From: Ramlibacter rhizophilus
Lineage (GTDB): Bacteria > Pseudomonadota > Gammaproteobacteria > Burkholderiales > Burkholderiaceae_C
NCBI RefSeq assembly: GCF_004681965.1
Contig: NZ_SMLL01000001.1
Location: 558,001 to 622,000 of the forward strand
Length of the DNA: 64,000 nt
Reading direction: 5' to 3'
Shown here one piece after another: positions 44,605 through 55,928 of this stretch. The stretch's first letter is position 1; every line of letters begins with the position of its first letter. Under the pieces are notes generated by a model. It was not told the DNA's origin. It saw only the letters and a list, made by a program, of their open reading frames with translations, and did not search any database. The position numbers were made by a program, and so were the translations under genes.

Positions 44605-46038
44605 TCACCCGTGCCGTATCGCCACCGTCTTGAGCGTGGTGAACCCCAGCAGCGCCTCGAAGCCCTTCTCTCTCCCGTAGCCCGAGGACTTCACCCCGCC
44701 GAAGGGCAGCTCCACCCCGCCGCCCGCGCCGTAGTTGTTGATGAAGACCTGGCCGCTGCGCACGCGCCGGGCCATGCGCAGCTGGCGGCCGCCGTCGCGG
44801 GTCCAGACGCCGGCGACCAGGCCGAATTGCGTGGCATTGGCCAGTTCGACCGCATGGTCCTCGTCCCGGAAGCTCATGGCGGCGAGCACGGGGCCGAAGA
44901 CTTCCTCCTGAGCGAGCCGGTGCGAGACCGGCACGTCGCGCAGCAGGGTAGGGGCCTGGTAGAAGCCGGTGTCGGGCGCCTCGTCCACGACCTCGCCCTG
45001 GGCCACCGTGGGGATGTTCGCGGCGTGGGCGTCGGAGAGGAAGTCCCACACCCGCTGCTGCTGGCTCGCGCGGATCAAGGGGCCCACCTCCAGGTCCATG
45101 GCGGCCGGCCCGACGCGCAGGGCCGAGAAGATGGCGCCCAGCCGGTCCAGCACCGGCTCGTAGATGGAGCGCTGCACCAGCAGGCGCGAGCCGGCCGAGC
45201 AGGTCTGCCCGGCGTTCTGCACGATGGCATTGACCACGGCCGGCATCACGGCGTCGAGATCCGCGTCGTCGAAGACGATCTGCGGGCTCTTGCCGCCCAG
45301 CTCCAGCGTGACCGGGCAGTGCCGCTCGGCGGCCACCTGCTGGATCAGCGTGCCCACGCGCGGGCTGCCGGTGAAGCTGATGTGGTCGATGCCCGGATGC
45401 CGCGCCAGCGCGTCGCCCACTTCGTGCCCGTAGCCCGTGACGATGTTGATGGCGCCCGGCGGAAAGCCGCAGTCCGCCGCGAGCTGCGCCACGCGCAGCA
45501 GCGACAGGCAGGCGTCCTCCGAGGGCTTGACCACGCAGGCGTTGCCGGCCGCCAGCGCGCCTCCCACGCTGCGGCCGAAGATCTGCATGGGGTAGTTCCA
45601 GGGGATGATGTGCCCGGTGACGCCGTGTGGTTCGCGCCAGGTGAGCACGGTGTAGCCCTCCTGGTAGGGCAGCGTGTCGCCGTGCAGCTTGTCGCAGGCG
45701 CCGGCGTAGAACTCGAAGTAGCGCACCAGCGCCATGGCATCGGCGCGCGCCTGCTTGGTGGGCTTGCCGCAGTCGCGCTGCTCGATGGCCGCGAGTTCCT
45801 CCACGTGTTCGGACAGGGTGGCGGCCAGGCGCATCAGCAGGCGCCCGCGCTCGGCGGCCGCGAGCTTCGACCACTCCGTGTCGAAGCAGTGCCTTGCCGC
45901 CTGCACGGCCCGGTCGATGTCCTGCGCGGTGCCGCGCTGGAGTTCGTCGAAAGGCTGGCCGTCCGAAGGATCGATGACCGGCAGGGTGCGGCCCGAGGAG
46001 CCTTCCTGCGCTGCGTTGGCGATGAAGTGGTACTGCAT
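44605..46038 (-). CDS. NAD(P)-dependent aldehyde dehydrogenase
   Basis: 477 residues. General base Glu in TLELGGKSPQIV (near 250), nucleophile Cys in NAGQTCSAGSR (near 284), Rossmann GSPRVGTL near 227 and C-terminal PFGGVKSSGYGREKG. Closest in feel to betaine- or aminobutyraldehyde-type enzymes, but specificity cannot be set by eye. Upstream of the SDR gene by about 90 bp; the two could act in sequence on an alcohol-aldehyde-acid series (inference). Confidence 0.93.
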   Translation of the reverse strand: MQYHFIANAAQEGSSGRTLPVIDPSDGQPFDELQRGTAQDIDRAVQAARHCFDTEWSKLAAAERGRLLMRLAATLSEHVEELAAIEQRDCGKPTKQARADAMALVRYFEFYAGACDKLHGDTLPYQEGYTVLTWREPHGVTGHIIPWNYPMQIFGRSVGGALAAGNACVVKPSEDACLSLLRVAQLAADCGFPPGAINIVTGYGHEVGDALARHPGIDHISFTGSPRVGTLIQQVAAERHCPVTLELGGKSPQIVFDDADLDAVMPAVVNAIVQNAGQTCSAGSRLLVQRSIYEPVLDRLGAIFSALRVGPAAMDLEVGPLIRASQQQRVWDFLSDAHAANIPTVAQGEVVDEAPDTGFYQAPTLLRDVPVSHRLAQEEVFGPVLAAMSFRDEDHAVELANATQFGLVAGVWTRDGGRQLRMARRVRSGQVFINNYGAGGGVELPFGGVKSSGYGREKGFEALLGFTTLKTVAIRHG

Positions 46039-46065
46039 GGCGCCCGATTGTGCGCCGCTGCCGGG

Positions 46066-46878
46066 TCAGACGATGCGGAACTGCCCGGCGTTCTCCCGCA
46101 GCCAGCGCTCGGCCAGGTCCGTGTCCAGCTGCCGGGGATGGAAGTCGGCGCGGCGGTAGGCGCGCCAGGGGTCCAGGGTCTCGATCACCAGGCCGCTCCG
46201 CCCGAAAAGATGAGCCGCGGCGCTGCGCCAGGTGGACCAGCGCCAGAGGGTGCCATCGTGATGCAGGTTGCGCACGGTCTGCCGCAGCGTGTCGCCGACG
46301 AACATGATCGTCACGCGCCGGAACCACTTCAGGCGCCAGGCGTGATTGCCGTCGAGGGCCTGGTACAGGTCGAAGGCCGTGCTCTTGTGCTCGCTCTCCT
46401 CGGCGCTGTGCCAGAGCCAGAGCGTGGCCAGGCGTGCATCCTCCGTGCCCAACACCTCGGGGTGGTGCAGCAGCCAGTCGGCCAGGATGGCGGTGAAGTG
46501 TTCGTAGGCGGCGGTGACCGCCAGGCGATGGCGCAGGTCCTCGCCCTTGAGCAGCTTCTGTCGCTCGGCTGCCCGCGGTCCCCAGGTGTTGCGCAGGCCC
46601 TGCCGCTCCAGGTGGGCGTTGAAGAGACCGTGCACGCGCCGGTGCGTGGCCTCCTGGCCCACGAAGCCGCGCACCTCCTCGGCAAAGCGCGGCTTGAGCG
46701 CCGCGGGGAGCGCCTCGAAGCCGTCACGCACCGCGTCGATGAAGAACTGCTCGCCCACGGGAAAGCTCATGGAGAGCGCGTTGAACAAAGCCGTGCGGAA
46801 AGCGTCCCCCGCGCACCAGTGGCGCGCGATGGGCGCATCGAGGTCGATGAGGAGGCGGCGGACGGCGAGGGCGGTCAT
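46066..46878 (-). CDS. predicted metal-dependent hydrolase (PF10118/COG3687 type)
   Basis: 270 residues, all helical. Pattern of carboxylates and histidines like a diiron ferritin fold: GEQFFIDAV, VGQEATHRRVH, AYEHFTA and WHSAEESEHKSTAFD. Annotated in databases as metal-dependent hydrolase, but the activity is not established for the family and an oxidative role is possible. Monocistronic; 27 bp separate it from the aldehyde dehydrogenase gene downstream. Confidence 0.85.
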   Translation of the reverse strand: MTALAVRRLLIDLDAPIARHWCAGDAFRTALFNALSMSFPVGEQFFIDAVRDGFEALPAALKPRFAEEVRGFVGQEATHRRVHGLFNAHLERQGLRNTWGPRAAERQKLLKGEDLRHRLAVTAAYEHFTAILADWLLHHPEVLGTEDARLATLWLWHSAEESEHKSTAFDLYQALDGNHAWRLKWFRRVTIMFVGDTLRQTVRNLHHDGTLWRWSTWRSAAAHLFGRSGLVIETLDPWRAYRRADFHPRQLDTDLAERWLRENAGQFRIV

Positions 46879-46919
46879 GGGTCGATCGATGATAAGACCG
46901 CGTCCCCTCGAAAAGCGAC

Positions 46920-46942
46920 AAGGCCCGCCGGGGGCGGGCCTT
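46920..46942 (-). terminator. hppA terminator
   Basis: Perfect 10-bp stem AAGGCCCGCC (46920-46929) with GGCGGGCCTT (46933-46942) around a 3-base loop, 25 bp after the hppA stop. On the minus strand it is followed by a weak T-rich stretch (CTTTTC about 5 bp on). Confidence 0.7.
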
Positions 46943-46967
46943 GCCTTTCACGAAGCGCGGGCGTCGG

Positions 46968-49097
<2,130 letters not shown>

Positions 49098-49312
49098 GTT
49101 TCTTCTCCTACGTCTTGTTGAGCTTGGAGGGGGCAACGCAAGCGGCACCCCCGCTGCGTTGCTTCCTCGTGGCTCCCCACCGGACGGGAGACGATTGGCC
49201 AACCGGCGCAATATACAAGCGAAGCCGCCGGAACCGACGAGCCTGGTTCGGGTTTGATGCGGTGCGGAAACTAAAATCAGGGTTTCTCCGAAGTCATTCG
49301 AACCACAAACCC
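49098..49312. promoter_or_regulatory. divergent hppA/ppa promoter region
   Basis: 215 bp without a gene. On the plus strand TAAAAT at 49272-49277 is a candidate ppa -10 box, 36 bp before the ATG. On the minus strand TATATT (49210-49215) could be the hppA -10, leaving a leader of about 105 nt. No clear -35 boxes. Confidence 0.35.
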
Positions 49313-49849
49313 ATGTCCCTCGACCTCGTTTCCCCCGGCAAGCATGCTCCCGATGCGTTCAACGTGATCATCGAGATCCCGATGAACGCCGATCCCGTGA
49401 AGTACGAGGTCGACAAGGAGTCGGGCGCCATCTTCGTGGACCGTTTCATGAGCACGGCCATGCACTACCCGACCAACTACGGCTACGTGCCCAAGACCTT
49501 GAGCGGCGACGGCGACCCGGTGGACGTGCTGGTCATCACGCCGGTGCCCCTGATCCCCGGCGTGGTGGTGCCCTGCCGCCCCATCGGCATCCTCAAGATG
49601 CAGGACGAGGCCGGCGACGACGCCAAGGTACTGGCCGTTCCCATCGACAAGATCCTGCCCATCTACACCCACTGGCAAAAGCCCGAGGACATGAACCCGC
49701 TGCGCCTGAAGACCATCGCGCACTTCTTCGAGCACTACAAGGACCTGGAAGCAGGCAAGTGGGTGAAGGTGCTGGGCTGGGAAGGCCCGGAATCGGCCAA
49801 GAAGGAAGTTGCCGACGGGATTGCCGCGTACGCGAAGCAGCACGGCTGA
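49313..49849 (+). CDS. ppa: inorganic pyrophosphatase
   Basis: 178 residues, family I soluble enzyme. Removes PPi made in biosynthesis. Motif [18 protein letters not shown] and the acidic metal site [12 protein letters not shown] are intact; [11 protein letters not shown] is canonical. The ATG at 49313 gives the standard length; upstream frame rejected. Followed by a strong hairpin. Confidence 0.97.
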   Translation: MSLDLVSPGKHAPDAFNVIIEIPMNADPVKYEVDKESGAIFVDRFMSTAMHYPTNYGYVPKTLSGDGDPVDVLVITPVPLIPGVVVPCRPIGILKMQDEAGDDAKVLAVPIDKILPIYTHWQKPEDMNPLRLKTIAHFFEHYKDLEAGKWVKVLGWEGPESAKKEVADGIAAYAKQHG

Positions 49850-49868
49850 ACGCCGCGGCTCATGCAGA

Positions 49869-49892
49869 AACGCCCGGCATGGTCCGGGCGTT
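49869..49892. terminator. bidirectional terminator between ppa and the GNAT-like gene
   Basis: Stem AACGCCCGG (49869-49877) with CCGGGCGTT (49884-49892), loop CATGGT. 20 bp after ppa and just beyond the 3' end of the convergent gene at 49906. TTCGTTCT follows on the plus strand and TTTCTG on the minus strand. Confidence 0.75.
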
Positions 49893-49905
49893 CGTTCTAG
49901 CGGGC

Positions 49906-51120
49906 TCAGGTCGCCCCCGGCTCCCCGTCATCCTGCCTGCGAAACGGGCTGCGCAGCGCCAGGTGCTCCAGGTACTGGCCGATGCCCTTGTCTTCACGCT
50001 CCAGGAAGCGCTCGACGGCGTCGCTGAAAGCCGGGTGCGCGAGCCAGTGGGCGCTGGTGGTGCGCACCGGCATCAGGGCGCGCGCCATCTTGTGCTCGCC
50101 CTGCGCGCCGCCCTCGAAGCGCGCGAGGCCCTGGGCGATGCACCACTCGATCGGCTGGTAGTAGCAAGTGTCGAAGTGCAGGCAATCGACCCGCTCCAGG
50201 GCACCCCAGTAGCGGCCATAGGCCGCCTGGCCATCGACTGCGACCAGGCTGCAGGCGATGGGCCGGCCTTCGCGCGTGGCGACGAAGAGCACCCATTCCC
50301 CGGGCATGTCGTGCGCGACGCGCCGGAAGAAGTCGCGCGTGAGGTAGGGCGCGTTGCCGTGTTCGCGGTAGGTGCGCGCATAGCAGCGGTAGAAGAAGTC
50401 CCAGTCGGCCGGCGTGATCTGCGCCCCGGCCAGCACGCGGAACTCCACGCCGGCCTCGGCGACCTTGCGCCGCTCCTGGCGGATCTTCTTGCGCTTGTCC
50501 TGCGCGAGCGAGGCAAGGAACTCGTCGAAGTCCGCATAGGGGCGGCCCGATCCCGGCGCGGCGTTGAGCCAGTGGAACTGCACCGTGTGGCGCGCCATCA
50601 GCCCGGCGCGATCGCAGGCGGCGGCGTCCTGCTCCGAGAGGAACAGCAGGTGCAGCGAGGACAGCGGCTGGCGCCGGCACCATGACAGCAGCCCCTGCAC
50701 CAGCGCGTCGCGCGCGGCGTCGCTGCGCGCCAGCAGGCGCGGCCCCGGCACGGGCGTGAAGGGCACTGCCACCAGGGCCTTGGGGTAGTAGGCCAGGCCA
50801 TGCTGCTCGTAGGCATTGGCCCAGGCCCAGTCGAAGACGTACTCGCCGTAGGAATGGTCCTTGAGGTACAGCGCGCAGGCGCCGTGCAGCTCGTCACCGC
50901 GCCACAAGCCAATGAAGGCCGGTGTCCAGCCGCTCTCTGGCGTGGCGCTGCCGCTCGCGTGCAGCGCGTCGAGGTACTCGTGCCGCATGAAGGGGGTGGC
51001 GTCACCCTGCGACTGCAGCAACGAGTTCCAGGCCGTGCGCGGGATGCCCGCGGGGCTGTCCGACACGCGGATGACATAATCTTTCGAGTCTTTTTTCACT
51101 GCGGCTATGGCTCTCAACAT
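49906..51120 (-). CDS. GNAT-like N-acyltransferase (FemAB/DUF482 type)
   Basis: 404 residues from the ATG at 51120. The C-terminal half (DKRKKIRQERRKV, CYARTYREHG, YYQPIEWCIAQGLARFEGGAQGEHK) has the acetyltransferase-like fold seen in FemAB and peptidogalycan-synthesis proteins. Substrate unknown. Start choice is uncertain: ATG 51120 overlaps the divergent nadE start by 14 bp, GTG 51099 would avoid it, and the open frame reaches 51228. Confidence 0.8.
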   Translation of the reverse strand: MLRAIAAVKKDSKDYVIRVSDSPAGIPRTAWNSLLQSQGDATPFMRHEYLDALHASGSATPESGWTPAFIGLWRGDELHGACALYLKDHSYGEYVFDWAWANAYEQHGLAYYPKALVAVPFTPVPGPRLLARSDAARDALVQGLLSWCRRQPLSSLHLLFLSEQDAAACDRAGLMARHTVQFHWLNAAPGSGRPYADFDEFLASLAQDKRKKIRQERRKVAEAGVEFRVLAGAQITPADWDFFYRCYARTYREHGNAPYLTRDFFRRVAHDMPGEWVLFVATREGRPIACSLVAVDGQAAYGRYWGALERVDCLHFDTCYYQPIEWCIAQGLARFEGGAQGEHKMARALMPVRTTSAHWLAHPAFSDAVERFLEREDKGIGQYLEHLALRSPFRRQDDGEPGAT

Positions 51121-52771
51121 CTGCTGCGCCCAACTCAATCTCATGGTGGGCGACATGGCCGGCAACGCGGGCAAGATCGTTGCCGCGGCCCGCGAAGCGT
51201 ATGCCCGCGGCGCCCGCCTCGTCCTCACGCCCGAACTGTCGATCTGCGGCTATCCCGCCGAAGACCTGCTCCTGCGCCCGGCCTTCATCGCGGCCTGTGA
51301 TGATGCCGTGTCGCTGGTGGCCCGCGAGCTCGCGGGGTTGAAGGGCCTGCATGTGGTGGTCGGCCACCCCGTGGGCGGCGACCTGCGCAGCCGTTCCTCG
51401 CGCGTGCTGCAGCGCTTCAATGCGGCCAGCGTGCTGGCCGAGGGCCGCGTGGTCCGGCGCTACGCCAAGCGCGAGCTGCCCAACTACCAGGTCTTCGACG
51501 AGCGCCGCTACTTCGCGCCGGGACAGGACACCGCGGTCTTCGAGGTGGAGGGCGTGCGCGTGGGCCTGCTCATTTGCGAGGACGCCTGGTTCGACGAGCC
51601 CGCCGAGTGCGCGTGCGAAGCCGGCGCGCAGCTGCTGGCGGTGATCAACGCCTCTCCCTTCCACGTGGGCAAGGGCGGCGAGCGCGTCGCGCGCATGGCC
51701 GAGCGGGCCGCGGCCTGCGGCCTGCCGCTGGTGTATGCGCACCTCGTGGGCGGGCAGGACGAGGTCGTCTTCGACGGCGGCTCCTTCGCCGTGGCCGCCG
51801 ATGGCCGCCTCGCGGCGCGGGCACCGGCCTTCCGCGAGGACCTCTTCATGGTGCGGGCGGACGGCGGCCCGCAGGGCGTCGGTGTATCCGGCGGCCTCGA
51901 ACCGGAAGAAGGCACGGACGCTGAACTCTGGCATGCCCTGGTGCTGGGTGTTCGCGACTATGTAGGCAAGAACGGTTTTCCCGGCGTGCTGCTGGGCCTG
52001 TCGGGAGGCATCGACTCGGCGCTGGTGCTGGCCATCGCGGTGGATGCCCTCGGGGCGGACAAGGTCCGGGCGCTGATGATGCCGTCGCCCTACACGGCGG
52101 ACATTTCCTGGATCGACGCGCGCGAGATGGCGCGGCGCCTGGGCGTGCGCTACGACGAGCTGTCCATCGCGCCGATGTTCGACGCCTTTCGCGCCACGCT
52201 GGCCGCCGAGTTCGCGGGACGGCCCGAGGATGCGACCGAGGAGAACATCCAGGCACGCATCCGCGGCGTGCTGCTCATGGCGCTGTCCAACAAGTTCGGC
52301 AGCATCGTGCTGACCACCGGCAACAAGAGCGAGATGGCCACGGGCTACTGCACGCTGTACGGCGACATGGCCGGCGGCTTCGCAGTGATCAAGGACGTGC
52401 TCAAGACCCGCGTGTTCCGGCTCGCGCGCTGGCGCAATGCGCACGACCCCTACGGCACCGGCGCCGATCCCATTCCCGAGCGCATCATCACGCGCCCGCC
52501 CAGCGCCGAGCTGCGGCCGGACCAGGTGGACCAGGACAGCCTGCCGCCCTACGAAGTGCTCGACGCCATCCTCTCGCGCTACATGGAGGAGGACGAGAGC
52601 ATCGAGGACGTCGTGGCCGACGGCTTCGACCGGGCCCTGGTGGAGCGCGTCGCGCGCCTCATCCGCATCAACGAGTACAAGCGCCGCCAGGCTCCGGTGG
52701 GCATCCGCGTGACGCACCGCAGCTTCGGCAAGGATTGGCGCTATCCTATTACCGCGCGTTTCGGCGCCTGA
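51107..52771 (+). CDS. nadE: glutamine-dependent NAD+ synthase
   Basis: 554 residues. N-terminal nitrilase-type glutaminase (about 1-260) with E43 and C157 in LLICEDAW, supplying ammonia; C-terminal synthetase with PP-loop SGGIDS at 299-304. Makes NAD+ from deamido-NAD+. No ribosome binding site before ATG 51107; CATAAT at 51075-51080 may be the -10 box. glnB follows 33 bp later. Confidence 0.96.
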   Translation: MALNICCAQLNLMVGDMAGNAGKIVAAAREAYARGARLVLTPELSICGYPAEDLLLRPAFIAACDDAVSLVARELAGLKGLHVVVGHPVGGDLRSRSSRVLQRFNAASVLAEGRVVRRYAKRELPNYQVFDERRYFAPGQDTAVFEVEGVRVGLLICEDAWFDEPAECACEAGAQLLAVINASPFHVGKGGERVARMAERAAACGLPLVYAHLVGGQDEVVFDGGSFAVAADGRLAARAPAFREDLFMVRADGGPQGVGVSGGLEPEEGTDAELWHALVLGVRDYVGKNGFPGVLLGLSGGIDSALVLAIAVDALGADKVRALMMPSPYTADISWIDAREMARRLGVRYDELSIAPMFDAFRATLAAEFAGRPEDATEENIQARIRGVLLMALSNKFGSIVLTTGNKSEMATGYCTLYGDMAGGFAVIKDVLKTRVFRLARWRNAHDPYGTGADPIPERIITRPPSAELRPDQVDQDSLPPYEVLDAILSRYMEEDESIEDVVADGFDRALVERVARLIRINEYKRRQAPVGIRVTHRSFGKDWRYPITARFGA

Positions 52772-53143
<372 letters not shown>

Positions 53144-53147
53144 CGCC

Positions 53148-53735
53148 TCAGATCCGGGACAGGTCGTCCCGCTGGCGGCTTTCGCCCGCCGCCTGCACCA
53201 GTTGCGGCAGCAGTGCGGACACATCCGCGCCGGTCCTGAGCAGCGACATCTGCCACGCGTTCATGAAGCCCGCCGCCACGGCGGTTTCCAGGAAGCGCAG
53301 CAGCGGCTGGTAGTAGCCGTTCACGTCCAGGAGTCCCACGGGCTTGTCGTGGTAGCCGAGCTGGCGCCAGGTCCAGACCTCGAACAATTCCTCGAAGGTG
53401 CCGATGCCACCCGGCAGCGCCAGGAAGGCGTCGGCGCGTTCGGCCATCAGGTGCTTGCGCTCGTGCATGCTCTGCACGATGTGCAGCTCGGTGCACTCGC
53501 GCTTGGCCATCTCGCGGTCCACCAGGCCCTGCGGAATCACGCCCACCACGCGGCCGCCGGCCTGCAGCGTCGCATCGGCCACGGCGCCCATCAGCCCCCG
53601 GTTGCCACCGCCGTAGACGAGCTGGCCGCCGTGTTCGCCGATCCAGCGGCCCACCGACCGGGCCGCGTCGGTGCAGGACTCGGGCACGCCGTCACGGGCG
53701 CCGCAGTACACGCAGATCGAGAACGCAGGGTTCAT
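53148..53735 (-). CDS. LOG-family nucleotide phosphoribohydrolase (TIGR00730)
   Basis: 195 residues. Motif LPGGIGTFEELFEVW and GGGNRGLMGAVAD are diagnostic of LOG (lonely guy) proteins, which release a nucleobase from nucleoside 5'-monophosphates, including cytokinin precursors; in most bacteria the physiological role is nucleotide salvage or unknown. The ATG at 53735 overlaps the dgkA stop. Confidence 0.92.
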   Translation of the reverse strand: MNPAFSICVYCGARDGVPESCTDAARSVGRWIGEHGGQLVYGGGNRGLMGAVADATLQAGGRVVGVIPQGLVDREMAKRECTELHIVQSMHERKHLMAERADAFLALPGGIGTFEELFEVWTWRQLGYHDKPVGLLDVNGYYQPLLRFLETAVAAGFMNAWQMSLLRTGADVSALLPQLVQAAGESRQRDDLSRI

Positions 53736-54142
53736 CGAATCGCGCCCACGGCCTGCCACAACGCCGCAACCCAGATGCCGCCGGCCAGCAGCAGGCTGAG
53801 CAGGACGGCGGCGCTGCCCATGTCCTTGGCCTGCTTGGAGAGCTGGTGCCACTCGGGGCCGATGCGGTCGATGGCGGTCTCGATGCTGGTGTTGAGCAGC
53901 TCGACGATCATCACCAGCAGCACCGAGCCGGCCAGCAGTGCCGTCTCCACCCAGCTGCGCCCGAGCCAGAAAGCCAGGGGCAGCAGGACGAAGGCCGCGA
54001 TGGCTTCCTGGCGGAAGGCGGTTTCGCCCCACGCGGCGCGCAGGCCCATGAGCGAGTAGCCGAAGGCATACCAGACGCGCACGACGCCGGTTCTTCGCTT
54101 TTGCGGCGGCACCTGGGGGACGGCCTGCGGAGGAGAGGACAT
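53732..54142 (-). CDS. dgkA: diacylglycerol kinase
   Basis: 136 residues, three membrane helices. Recycles diacylglycerol by phosphorylation. Motif VMIVELLNTSIETAIDR contains the catalytic Glu residues; KQAKDMGSAAVLLS follows. An N-terminal extension of about 20 Pro/Gln residues is unusual. GGAGA precedes the ATG. Sits 29 bp after the RDD gene. Confidence 0.92.
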   Translation of the reverse strand: MSSPPQAVPQVPPQKRRTGVVRVWYAFGYSLMGLRAAWGETAFRQEAIAAFVLLPLAFWLGRSWVETALLAGSVLLVMIVELLNTSIETAIDRIGPEWHQLSKQAKDMGSAAVLLSLLLAGGIWVAALWQAVGAIR

Positions 54143-54171
54143 GGCGCATTGTCTCCGGCTTGCATGACAGA

Positions 54172-54714
54172 TCAGCCCCGAGGGGGCGCCGGCACCAGCC
54201 GCGTGCCGGCCCAGGCGTCGTGCCAGAACTGCCGCTGCGGGTGGAAGCGGCTGAGAAGCGCCCACACCGCCACCCAGCCGACCAGCAGGATCATGAGCGG
54301 CCCCAGCGCCACCTGGTGGCTGCCGAAGGCCGCCAGGGGTGGCAGCAGCCAGATCAGGCTGAAGACGTAGCGCAAGGCCGCGCGGCCCCAGTGCAGGCGC
54401 CGGCCGTGCCGGTCCACGACGCGGATGCGCCAGGTGCGCATGGCCAGGGTCTCGCCGCGGGTCCAGCACCACACGAAGTAGGCGCCGATCACGAGGAACA
54501 GGAAGGCGATGAGGGCCTCGCGGTACATCAGCGCATGGCGCATCTGCGTGGCGATGCTGAAGACGAGCCCGGCGGCGACGACCACCCCGAACAGGAGGAC
54601 GCCTTCATAGAGCCAGCAAGCCATGCGGCGCCACAGGCCGGGGGCCTGCAGTTCGTCAGGCGCGCAAGGGCGCGGCCGCTCGGTGCCGGCCGGGTCGGTC
54701 GTGTTGTCGCTCAT
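54172..54714 (-). CDS. RDD-family membrane protein
   Basis: 180 residues with four hydrophobic segments. RDD features: GLWRRMACWLYEGVLL, GETLAMRTWRIRVVD. Family role unclear (some act as transporters). The ATG at 54714 overlaps the stop of the DUF3106 gene (ATGA), so it is translated in the same unit as the sigma factor genes. Confidence 0.88.
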   Translation of the reverse strand: MSDNTTDPAGTERPRPCAPDELQAPGLWRRMACWLYEGVLLFGVVVAAGLVFSIATQMRHALMYREALIAFLFLVIGAYFVWCWTRGETLAMRTWRIRVVDRHGRRLHWGRAALRYVFSLIWLLPPLAAFGSHQVALGPLMILLVGWVAVWALLSRFHPQRQFWHDAWAGTRLVPAPPRG

Positions 54715-55499
54715 TCGGGATCGTGCTGCGGCTCGACGGCTGGCGCGGATTGGGGGGGCGCGGGTTGCGGGGGCGGGGGCAGGGCGGGCTCGGGGGCCGG
54801 CAGCGTGACGATGCGCGCGGGCTTGCCGCTCGGGGCCGCCGCTCGCGGCACCGTGACCAGCTTGTCGGCCGGAACCGGACGCACCGGGCTGGCGGTGCCG
54901 GGCGTGCGAGGCCGCGCCGTTTCGGCCAGGCGCCGCTTTTCGTCCGGCGGCAGCGCCTGGTAGGCCTCCCATTTGGCCTTGCGTTCGTCGGCCGGAAGCT
55001 GCCGGGCCTCGCCGAAGTTCAGGCGCGCCTGGGCGCGCTGCTGCGGGCTCAGCGCGATCCATTCGCTCATGCGGGCTTGCAGCGTGGCCTGCTCCGCCGG
55101 GGAGAGGCTGCCGAAATTGTGGGCGAGTGCCAGCCACTTGCGCCGCTGGGCATCGCTCAGGCGGGACCAGTTCGATGCGAGGGGAGCCAGGGCGCGCCGG
55201 TTCTCGCGGCTCAACGCGGCCCAGGCGCGCGGGGCATCGCCGACCGGGGCGGCCGCAAGCAGCGCAGGTGAAGCAGTGGGCTGGGCGAGCGCGGCATTCG
55301 AGGCCATGGCCGCAGCCAGGGCCAGTGCGACCGAGGCGAGGCACAGGGACAGTCGGACTGACGCCCCTTCCCCCGCTGGGGGAAGGCTGGGATGGGGGCC
55401 GCAGCGAAGTGGCCTTGTCGGCGCACCCGCCCCCACCCCGGCCCTCCCCCAAAGGGGGAGGGAGTTGCTGCGAGCCCCTCGGACGTCTTTGATCACCAT
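54711..55499 (-). CDS. DUF3106-type protein with a repeat-derived N-terminus
   Basis: 262 residues from ATG 55499, three bases after the stop of the upstream gene. Residues 12-46 are a translation of repeat family A copy 3 (CGPHPSLPPAGEG). After it comes a normal signal peptide core (RLSLCLASVALALAAAMAS) ending ALAQ, then the helical DUF3106 domain with repeated LSPAEQ/LSPQQR units and a Pro-rich tail. No standard start codon is present at the edge of the signal peptide, so the repeat may have displaced the native start, leaving the signal internal. Function unknown. Confidence 0.75.
   Translation of the reverse strand: MVIKDVRGARSNSLPLWGRAGVGAGAPTRPLRCGPHPSLPPAGEGASVRLSLCLASVALALAAAMASNAALAQPTASPALLAAAPVGDAPRAWAALSRENRRALAPLASNWSRLSDAQRRKWLALAHNFGSLSPAEQATLQARMSEWIALSPQQRAQARLNFGEARQLPADERKAKWEAYQALPPDEKRRLAETARPRTPGTASPVRPVPADKLVTVPRAAAPSGKPARIVTLPAPEPALPPPPQPAPPQSAPAVEPQHDPE
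55364..55463. repeat. dispersed repeat family A, copy 3 (inside a coding region)
   Basis: About 100 bp: hairpin CCTTCCCCCGCTGGGGGAAGG, GCTGGGATGGGGGC, variable core, then GGCCCTCCCCCAAAGGGGG. Same orientation as copy 2. It lies between the start codon at 55499 and the signal peptide of the DUF3106 gene and keeps the frame open. Confidence 0.8.
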
Positions 55500-55502
55500 G
55501 GG

Positions 55503-55928
55503 CTAGTCGTTGCGGCGAAGAAAGGCGAGAAAGCCCGGGTCCGCGTAGGCGGCGGGCGGCAGGTCGTCGGTGAGCAGCGCGGCGTCGACCTCGGCGATCT
55601 GGCGCGCGCGGGTCTCGTTGTGCAGGAAGTGGATGGCGACAAGGCCGGACACCAGCGCGACGCCCGACAAGGCCGTGGCGACACCGCCCCACAGGCCCAG
55701 CGCCCGGGCGCCCAAGCCGGTGATTCCGCCGGCAGCGCGGGCCTGGCGCACGGGCAGGGCCGAGGCGAGCACTTCGCGCCGGCGTGCCAGCGCCTGCTCG
55801 CGCGCCGCGCGAAGGCGTTCGCGGACATCGTGCGGAAGCGCCTCGGTTCCGGCGGACAGGCGCGCCGCGAGGCTGCGGCCGAGCGCGTCGGTGTGGGCGA
55901 GCGAAAGCTCGGTTGATTGCTTGTTCAT
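55503..55928 (-). CDS. DUF3619-type membrane protein
   Basis: 141 residues, one membrane helix at about 83-102. The N-terminal half is a charged helix that could lie in the cytoplasm. It follows the sigma-factor gene with a 4-bp overlap, the position of an anti-sigma factor; whether it is one is inference, and no zinc-binding anti-sigma motif (HxxxCxxC) is visible. Confidence 0.82.
   Translation of the reverse strand: MNKQSTELSLAHTDALGRSLAARLSAGTEALPHDVRERLRAAREQALARRREVLASALPVRQARAAGGITGLGARALGLWGGVATALSGVALVSGLVAIHFLHNETRARQIAEVDAALLTDDLPPAAYADPGFLAFLRRND

Noticed and set aside
53144..54149. 333-codon form of the LOG protein
   Set aside because: The extension overlaps dgkA; the ATG at 53735 overlaps the dgkA stop and fits the family length.
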